Below are positions 56,280 through 64,000 of a stretch of DNA of 64,000 nt, piece by piece. The notes beneath the pieces are model-generated. The model was not told the origin of the DNA. It was given only the letters and a program-made list of their open reading frames with translations, and ran no database searches. Source of the stretch: Mytilus californianus. Lineage: Eukaryota > Mollusca > Bivalvia > Mytilida > Mytilidae. The stretch lies in assembly GCF_021869535.1 (NCBI RefSeq), contig NW_026262712.1, positions 107,567,640-107,631,639 of the forward strand. The letters are read 5' to 3'. The position numbers were made by a program, and so were the translations under genes. How positions within the stretch are numbered: position 1 is the stretch's first letter; the number at the start of each line of letters is the position of its first letter.

Positions 56280-56528
56280 TTATCTCTCCGTCATGGGGAA
56301 AATTGTAAAATGGGAGGGGGAGGGACGGGGTGCTTCATACTTCAGTCTATTTTCAACGGGTACAAATAGAACACTTGGGTTGTTTAAACGAAATCTGTCA
56401 TCATGCTCTATGGAGGTATAGCTGCAGCCGTACATGGGACTAATTGGACCTGTCCTTGAATACGAGATTACAGTATTGGACCCACAAGACAACATAGAAA
56501 ACGTTAAGAAAATAGCAGCGAGGTCCAT
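56280..56528 (-). CDS. Possible small secreted protein, copy 1
   Basis: 82 codons on the minus strand with a real ATG (56526-56528). The start MDLAAIFLTFSMLSCGSNTV is a plausible signal peptide. The rest is polar with two further Cys-free stretches, prolines and a short basic end (PMTER). A GTAAGT donor-like site lies two bases after the TAA stop, so it could be a first exon read in a different way. Composition is far less AT-biased than the flanks. No family recognised. Confidence 0.4.
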   Translation of the reverse strand: MDLAAIFLTFSMLSCGSNTVISYSRTGPISPMYGCSYTSIEHDDRFRLNNPSVLFVPVENRLKYEAPRPSPSHFTIFPMTER

Positions 56529-57721
56529 AACATCTTAACTACAGTTACAAACCTGGTAGTAGGAATTCAATCCTAAACCAGATTCGACTAGAACCGCTGA
56601 AAGATAGGCGTACAAGAAGAAGACGAAGAAAAAGACTGATTTTATTTTGAAAAGTCATACACCATCTAGCCGAACGACCAACAGAAAATCTTCAACGACA
56701 ACAAAGATCAACAAAGAACATGCATAGTCAATATTTTCTCAGAATTCCAGTCAAAACGGACACTTTCAAAATTCAGCTTCCTACCAAATACAATTAAAGA
56801 TCTTCCTCATAAAGATGCAATTCGCTGAAGAACCAACTTAGTTTTTCACAAATTGTAAAGAGGTGTGGGGGTCCCAAGTTGTAAGTAACTTTGACACACG
56901 CGCGATGTAGTAATGTCAAAGGACGTTACATTGTATCAAATCAAGATAAATACAAGTAAATATAGTCAGTTTATTTGTTATAGTGGTACCAACCTTTTTC
57001 CGTACTTACGCTTAACGTTCAAGTTATCCTTATTTTATTTACAGGGGAAGACTTATTTATAGCTCGACGATATTATTATAATTTCTAACTGTTAGTACCA
57101 TAGAGGATGAGATGTGTCACTCTTAAAGAAGATTTGTAACTTTACTGTTGTGAATCTCAATGTTTCAACTTCATTTTAATGTTAAAACCAATGTATTCTA
57201 CCTTTATAAGTTAATTCAGAGAAAATGTTGTTGGTACATAAAAGACATGAGATTCTTAAAACAACAAATTGATATTAAAATTAAAAAGCCGTATGATATT
57301 CAAATCAATTTTTTAAACTGTATTCTCATCAAAATATATTGAAATATTCGGAAATAACTAATTAGTATTAACTTATTGTATAACACAAATAATCTTGTAT
57401 TTTCAAATTATTTTTCACAGACTTTTTTCCCTAAATACACAAAATTGGACATTGTTTCCAACTTAATTTGTGACTTTTCTCCTAAAAATATACCAAATGT
57501 GTCTTTTATTTCCTAACAGATTTGTGACTTTTTTCCTGTTACCTTCATAGCATCAAAAGAAATGTTTTTAGATAACACATCCTCTCTATATTGTCCCTTT
57601 ATCTGATTCTAGTAATGACACAAACATTATAATAATCCAACCTAAGCAGTAATCGATGTGCCTATCGGAATGTTGATATCAAAATATCCTATCCGTCGGA
57701 AATCTACAAACAAAATGTTAA

Positions 57722-57955
57722 TATAAAAATAAGAAGATGCGGTATGATTGCTAATGAGACAACTCTCCACAAGAGATCAAATGACACAGAAATTGACAAC
57801 TTTAGGTCACCGTACGGCCTTCAACAATGAGCAAAGCCCATGCCGCTTAGTCAGTTATAAAAGGCCCCGAAATGACAAATGTAAAACTATTCACACGAGA
57901 AACCTAACGGCCTGATTTATGTACAAAATGATGAACGAAAAACAAATATAAATTC
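57722..57955 (+). repeat. AGATGTGG-type dispersed element in unit 1
   Basis: AAGAAGATGCGGTATGATTGC to GAACGAAAAACAAATAT; the first third of the family sequence. Its twin lies at 61815-62048. Confidence 0.85.
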
Positions 57956-58053
57956 TTTTCCTTGGCAGGAATGTTCTGTTGTTGCCCTTCAATAGAGGTT
58001 ATGTTTCTAAGATTCATCACTATGTTGGTGCAGTTTCTTGCATTTTGTGAATT

Positions 58054-58084
<31 letters not shown>

Positions 58085-58200
58085 AAAGTCTAAATTGAAA
58101 ACAACGTTCAAACCTATGAATGCGTTGGATAAAAACCGCAATTTTTATACGTGTGCATGTAAAACAAATTTCTTGGTAGAGGGGTCTAAATACAGCACAA
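58085..58200 (+). repeat. 115-bp module beside (TA)n, unit 1
   Basis: The same module as at 10767 and 11305, here single and bordered by a long (TA)n tract on the left (about 58056-58084) and a shorter TA-rich stretch on the right. Its twin is at 62178. Confidence 0.8.
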
Positions 58201-58830
58201 ACAACAATATATATATACATATTATATATGTCTCGTACTTAAGCTTAACGTTCAAGTTATCCTTATTTTATTTACAGGGGAAGACTTATTTATAACTGGA
58301 CGATATTATTATAATTTCTAACTGTTAGTACCATAGAGGATGAGATGTGTCACTCTTATAGAAGATTTGTAACTTTACTGTTGTGACTCTCAATGTTTCA
58401 ACTTCATTTTAATGTTAAAACCAATGTATTCTACCTTTATAAGTTAATTTAGAGAAAATGTTGTAGGTACATAAAAGACATGAGATTCTTAAAACAACAA
58501 ATTGATATGAAAATTAAAAAGCCGTATGTTCTGTTGTTGCCCTTCAATAGAGGTTATGTTTCTAAGATTGATCACTATGTTGGTGCAGTTTCTTGCATTT
58601 TGTGGATTTATATTATTTGTTAATAAATGAATTAAAACATAATATATTGTTCTAATTTTTTTCGTACATGTAGTTTATCTAGAATTCTTTTCGCATATTT
58701 ATTATTGGTACTGGAAATTGCCTTTTTTAATTTAAATTTTAATAAATAATGGCTTTGCTTTATGAAAGCTTTTCTTTATTATTATTTAAACAAATTATTT
58801 CATAATTGGTAGATTAATTATTTTGTTTTT

Positions 58831-59982
58831 GTCTCGCTTGCGACGAAAGTCTCGGAAAGCGAGACATATGGATTGCTTTTCCGGCGACGGCGACGGAGGT
58901 AGCGTCAACAATTGTTAAGTTTTCTGCTTAAGTTAGTTTGATAGGAACTACTTGTGATAGTTCATTGATATTTAATATAAAAGAGGGACGAAAGATACCA
59001 GAGGGACAGTCAAACTCATTGATCGAAAACAAACTAACAACGCCATGGCCAAAAAATAAAAAGACAAACAGACAAATAATAGTACAGATGACACAACATA
59101 GAAACTAAAGACTAAGCAACACGAACCCCACCAAAAGCTGGGGGTGATCTCAGGTGCTCCGGAAGGGTAAGCAGATACTGCTCCACATGTGGCACCCGTC
59201 GTGTTGCTAATGTTAATATAAAGTTGCATTACCATCAGTACATACCATTTTGACGACTATTTCGAGGCCTTGCCCCCCTAGGTCTTGGTCCAGCAACTTT
59301 GAATTAACTAGCAATTTTCAATGTTAAGTTTTCTGCTTAAGTTAGTTTGATAGGAACTACTTGTGATAAATCATTGATACATGTATTTATTATGAAGTTG
59401 CATTACTATCAATACATATCAGTTTGACGACTATTTTGAGGCCCTGTCCCCTAAGTCATGGTCCAGTGACTTTGAATTAATCAATTTTCAATGTTAAGTT
59501 TTCTGCTTAAGTTAGTTTGATAGGATCAAATTAGTTTGATAGGATCAACTTGTGATAGATCAATGATATTGTGTATGAAGTCGCATTACTATAATTGCAT
59601 ATCGGTTTGACGACTATTTTGAGGCCCAGGTCCCTAGGACATGGTGCAATGACTTTGAATTAATATGCAATTTTCAATGTTAAGTTTTCTGCTTGAATTA
59701 GTTTGATAGGATCTACTTGTGATAGGTCAATGATGTTTTTTTATGAAGTTGCATTACTATCAGCACATAACTGTTTGACGAATATTATTTAGGCCTGCCC
59801 CTAGGTCATGGTCCAGTGACTTTGAATCAATAAGCAATTTTTGATGTTAAGTTTTCTGCTTGAGTTAGTTTGAAAGGAACTATACTTGTGATAGATCAAT
59901 GATATTTTGTATGAAGTGGCATTAATATAAGTAGATCTCTGATTGTCGACCACAAGATCATGTTCCATCGACTTTGAATTAA
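58831..59982 (+). mobile_element. GTCTCGC-type tandem element (family H), cut by the duplication break
   Basis: Head hairpin GTCTCGCTTGCGACG...GGAAAGCGAGAC, a CCGGCGACGGCGACGG leader, then five or more monomers of about 168 bp (TTAAGTTTTCTGCTTAAG near 58914, 59321, 59492). A short element sits in the first monomer. No tail is present: the element stops at the duplication break. Twin from 62924 to the window end. Confidence 0.8.
58982..59212. mobile_element. 231-bp short element with 10-bp target duplication
   Basis: TTAATATAAA stands on both sides (58972-58981 and 59213-59222), and removing the element restores the family H monomer. The sequence starts AGAGGGACGAAAGATACC and ends CGTGTTGCTAATG; no inverted ends, no tRNA-like boxes. 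A partial relative lies at 16019. Class undecided: a SINE or an LTR/retroposon end would both give such duplications. Its minus-strand frame is not a gene. Confidence 0.8.
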
Positions 59983-62146
59983 TAAGTAATGCTACAATTC
60001 GTTGTTCTCCGTAAGGATGCAGAAAAGGCACCGCGTCATCCATGACTAGCAAAGACATTTTGAATCTATCTCAGAGTTCATTATTATTCTATGTCCCTGC
60101 AATAGTGCAGTGATAAGTAAACGTAATTTGGCATATACATATTTTATAATTACACCATAATATCATTAAATATAATCGGATAGTCTACTATGCAAAATAA
60201 GGTCAAATTCCTTAAAAAAATCCTTCTATATTAAAAGCTATCATTTTCCATTTCCCATAATATAGATTAAATATACCTCATCAGGGGTAAGAATGTAGCT
60301 TTAACATACCAGAAAGTTCAGTAAGTGTTATGATTAACTGAAGGCTGATGAAAAATGTCACATGAACTTACATTATCTCTCCGTCATGGGGAAAATTGTA
60401 AAATGGGAGGGGGAGGGACGGGGTGCTTCATACTTCAGTCTATTTTCAACGGGTACAAATAGAACACTTGGGTTGTTTAAACGAAATCTGTCATCATGCT
60501 CTATGGAGGTATAGCTGCAGCCGTACATGGGACTAATTGGACCTGTCCTTGAATACGAGATTACAGTATTGGACCCACAAGACAACATAGAAAACGTTAA
60601 GAAAATAGCAGCGAGGTCCATAACATCTTAACTACAGTTACAAACCTGGTAGTAGGAATTCAATCCTAAACCAGATTCGACTAGAACCGCTGAAAGATAG
60701 GCGTACAAGAAGAAGACGAAGAAAAAGACTGATTTTATTTTGAAAAGTCATACACCATCTAGCCGAACGACCAACAGAAAATCTTCAACGACAACAAAGA
60801 TCAACAAAGAACATGCATAGTCAATATTTTCTCAGAATTCCAGTCAAAACGGACACTTTCAAAATTCAGCTTCCTACCAAATACAATTAAAGATCTTCCT
60901 CATAAAGATGCAATTCGCTGAAGAACCAACTTAGTTTTTCACAAATTGTAAAGAGGTGTGGGGGTCCCAAGTTGTAAGTAACTTTGACACACGCGCGATG
61001 TAGTAATGTCAAAGGACGTTACATTGTATCAAATCAAGATAAATACAAGTAAATATAGTCAGTTTATTTGTTATAGTGGTACCAACCTTTTTCCGTACTT
61101 ACGCTTAACGTTCAAGTTATCCTTATTTTATTTACAGGGGAAGACTTATTTATAGCTCGACGATATTATTATAATTTCTAACTGTTAGTACCATAGAGGA
61201 TGAGATGTGTCACTCTTAAAGAAGATTTGTAACTTTACTGTTGTGAATCTCAATGTTTCAACTTCATTTTAATGTTAAAACCAATGTATTCTACCTTTAT
61301 AAGTTAATTCAGAGAAAATGTTGTTGGTACATAAAAGACATGAGATTCTTAAAACAACAAATTGATATTAAAATTAAAAAGCCGTATGATATTCAAATCA
61401 ATTTTTTAAACTGTATTCTCATCAAAATATATTGAAATATTCGGAAATAACTAATTAGTATTAACTTATTGTATAACACAAATAATCTTGTATTTTCAAA
61501 TTATTTTTCACAGACTTTTTTCCCTAAATACACAAAATTGGACATTGTTTCCAACTTAATTTGTGACTTTTCTCCTAAAAATATACCAAATGTGTCTTTT
61601 ATTTCCTAACAGATTTGTGACTTTTTTCCTGTTACCTTCATAGCATCAAAAGAAATGTTTTTAGATAACACATCCTCTCTATATTGTCCCTTTATCTGAT
61701 TCTAGTAATGACACAAACATTATAATAATCCAACCTAAGCAGTAATCGATGTGCCTATCGGAATGTTGATATCAAAATATCCTATCCGTCGGAAATCTAC
61801 AAACAAAATGTTAATATAAAAATAAGAAGATGCGGTATGATTGCTAATGAGACAACTCTCCACAAGAGATCAAATGACACAGAAATTGACAACTTTAGGT
61901 CACCGTACGGCCTTCAACAATGAGCAAAGCCCATGCCGCTTAGTCAGTTATAAAAGGCCCCGAAATGACAAATGTAAAACTATTCACACGAGAAACCTAA
62001 CGGCCTGATTTATGTACAAAATGATGAACGAAAAACAAATATAAATTCTTTTCCTTGGCAGGAATGTTCTGTTGTTGCCCTTCAATAGAGGTTATGTTTC
62101 TAAGATTCATCACTATGTTGGTGCAGTTTCTTGCATTTTGTGAATT

Positions 62147-62177
<31 letters not shown>

Positions 62178-64000
62178 AAAGTCTAAATTGAAAACAACGT
62201 TCAAACCTATGAATGCGTTGGATAAAAACCGCAATTTTTATACGTGTGCATGTAAAACAAATTTCTTGGTAGAGGGGTCTAAATACAGCACAAACAACAA
62301 TATATATATACATATTATATATGTCTCGTACTTAAGCTTAACGTTCAAGTTATCCTTATTTTATTTACAGGGGAAGACTTATTTATAACTGGACGATATT
62401 ATTATAATTTCTAACTGTTAGTACCATAGAGGATGAGATGTGTCACTCTTATAGAAGATTTGTAACTTTACTGTTGTGACTCTCAATGTTTCAACTTCAT
62501 TTTAATGTTAAAACCAATGTATTCTACCTTTATAAGTTAATTTAGAGAAAATGTTGTAGGTACATAAAAGACATGAGATTCTTAAAACAACAAATTGATA
62601 TGAAAATTAAAAAGCCGTATGTTCTGTTGTTGCCCTTCAATAGAGGTTATGTTTCTAAGATTGATCACTATGTTGGTGCAGTTTCTTGCATTTTGTGGAT
62701 TTATATTATTTGTTAATAAATGAATTAAAACATAATATATTGTTCTAATTTTTTTCGTACATGTAGTTTATCTAGAATTCTTTTCGCATATTTATTATTG
62801 GTACTGGAAATTGCCTTTTTTAATTTAAATTTTAATAAATAATGGCTTTGCTTTATGAAAGCTTTTCTTTATTATTATTTAAACAAATTATTTCATAATT
62901 GGTAGATTAATTATTTTGTTTTTGTCTCGCTTGCGACGAAAGTCTCGGAAAGCGAGACATATGGATTGCTTTTCCGGCGACGGCGACGGAGGTAGCGTCA
63001 ACAATTGTTAAGTTTTCTGCTTAAGTTAGTTTGATAGGAACTACTTGTGATAGTTCATTGATATTTAATATAAAAGAGGGACGAAAGATACCAGAGGGAC
63101 AGTCAAACTCATTGATCGAAAACAAACTAACAACGCCATGGCCAAAAAATAAAAAGACAAACAGACAAATAATAGTACAGATGACACAACATAGAAACTA
63201 AAGACTAAGCAACACGAACCCCACCAAAAGCTGGGGGTGATCTCAGGTGCTCCGGAAGGGTAAGCAGATACTGCTCCACATGTGGCACCCGTCGTGTTGC
63301 TAATGTTAATATAAAGTTGCATTACCATCAGTACATACCATTTTGACGACTATTTCGAGGCCTTGCCCCCCTAGGTCTTGGTCCAGCAACTTTGAATTAA
63401 CTAGCAATTTTCAATGTTAAGTTTTCTGCTTAAGTTAGTTTGATAGGAACTACTTGTGATAAATCATTGATACATGTATTTATTATGAAGTTGCATTACT
63501 ATCAATACATATCAGTTTGACGACTATTTTGAGGCCCTGTCCCCTAAGTCATGGTCCAGTGACTTTGAATTAATCAATTTTCAATGTTAAGTTTTCTGCT
63601 TAAGTTAGTTTGATAGGATCAAATTAGTTTGATAGGATCAACTTGTGATAGATCAATGATATTGTGTATGAAGTCGCATTACTATAATTGCATATCGGTT
63701 TGACGACTATTTTGAGGCCCAGGTCCCTAGGACATGGTGCAATGACTTTGAATTAATATGCAATTTTCAATGTTAAGTTTTCTGCTTGAATTAGTTTGAT
63801 AGGATCTACTTGTGATAGGTCAATGATGTTTTTTTATGAAGTTGCATTACTATCAGCACATAACTGTTTGACGAATATTATTTAGGCCTGCCCCTAGGTC
63901 ATGGTCCAGTGACTTTGAATCAATAAGCAATTTTTGATGTTAAGTTTTCTGCTTGAGTTAGTTTGAAAGGAACTATACTTGTGATAGATCAATGATATTT
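59983..64000. repeat. 4,093-bp tandem duplication, unit 2 (cut by window end)
   Basis: Second copy, visible for 4,018 of 4,093 bases. It contains twins of every feature in unit 1: the small ORF (60373-60621), the internal duplication (61094-62713), the 115-bp module (62178-62293), family H (62924 on) and the short element (63075-63305). Confidence 0.95.
60373..60621 (-). CDS. Possible small secreted protein, copy 2
   Basis: Identical in translation to the ORF at 56280-56528 because of the tandem duplication, so it adds no independent support for coding. Confidence 0.35.
   Translation of the reverse strand: MDLAAIFLTFSMLSCGSNTVISYSRTGPISPMYGCSYTSIEHDDRFRLNNPSVLFVPVENRLKYEAPRPSPSHFTIFPMTER

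Larger units (their letters stand above)
57001..58620. repeat. Internal direct duplication within the 4,093-bp unit
   Basis: The segment 57001-57295 (CGTACTTACGCTTAACG to AAAAGCCGTATG) recurs at 58233-58527 with about 5% difference. The piece that follows in the second copy (TTCTGTTGTTGCCC..., 58528-58615) is found in the first arrangement at 57968-58060, after about 670 bp of extra DNA that includes a dispersed repeat. The segment was duplicated, then one copy received an insertion. Confidence 0.85.
55890..59982. repeat. 4,093-bp tandem duplication, unit 1
   Basis: TAAGTAATGCTACAATTCG starts at 55890 and again at 59983. Everything I compared afterwards, including four open frames and a (TA)n tract, recurs exactly 4,093 bases later with no difference seen. 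The break at the unit's end lies inside the family H tandem element (58831-59982). Confidence 0.95.

Noticed and set aside
58972-59235. 87-codon minus-strand frame (twin at 63065-63328)
   Set aside because: It is contained almost wholly in the 231-bp short element; the same kind of frame appears over the related repeat at 16019.
59801-60058. 85-codon minus-strand frame
   Set aside because: It spans the junction of the 4,093-bp duplication and so is newly created by it.

Overview
The window is AT-rich, intron-bearing eukaryotic DNA dominated by interspersed repeats. Several repeat families (the dispersed element opening with AGATGTGGTATGATTGCCAA, the CGTCGTC-headed tandem elements, a hammerhead-bearing retroelement fragment and microsatellite-flanked 115-bp modules) are ones I associate with bivalve molluscs, most probably a marine mussel of the Mytilus type. 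That identification rests on recognition of repeats and gene sequences, not on a search.

Two host genes can be read with some confidence, both on the + strand. The first (4921-9077) is a gene of at least four exons ending in an SH3 domain; its three introns are all phase 1 and each carries a repeat. The second (38450-44672) is an ANKRD49-like ankyrin-repeat gene of three visible exons; its introns of 3.9 and 1.8 kb are filled with mobile elements. Weaker candidates are a coiled-coil exon (51202-51592, -) and a small secreted-protein ORF present twice in a 4,093-bp tandem duplication (56280-56528 and 60373-60621, -).

Broken mobile genes are: a gag-only LTR retrotransposon on the - strand (17576-25291) with a primer site complementary to the 3' end of tRNA-Leu, one LTR split by a 3.46-kb insertion, and a residual second internal piece; a THAP plus DDE transposase of the ISL2EU/Harbinger-like kind (30492-32464, +); and a Penelope-like reverse transcriptase (about 48780-50655, +).

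The rest is largely short elements. They include a 1.26-kb inverted-repeat transposon with 21-bp subterminal arrays (1120-2381), several fold-back MITEs, minisatellites with units of 20, 41 (531-bp higher order), 42, 53 and 70 bp, and about ten copies of what looks like one architectural class: a hairpin head with a short motif, a CGTCGTC-rich leader, 150-190-bp tandem monomers, and a tail carrying the head motif inverted, a palindrome and often CTAG next to T. These copies are nested in each other up to four deep (about 32699-36576), and one family has inserted into itself (51951-53153). The ends resemble Helitron/Helentron-type rolling-circle elements. From 55890 to the window end a 4,093-bp unit occurs twice in tandem with no difference that I noticed, so it is either very recent or an assembly artefact.
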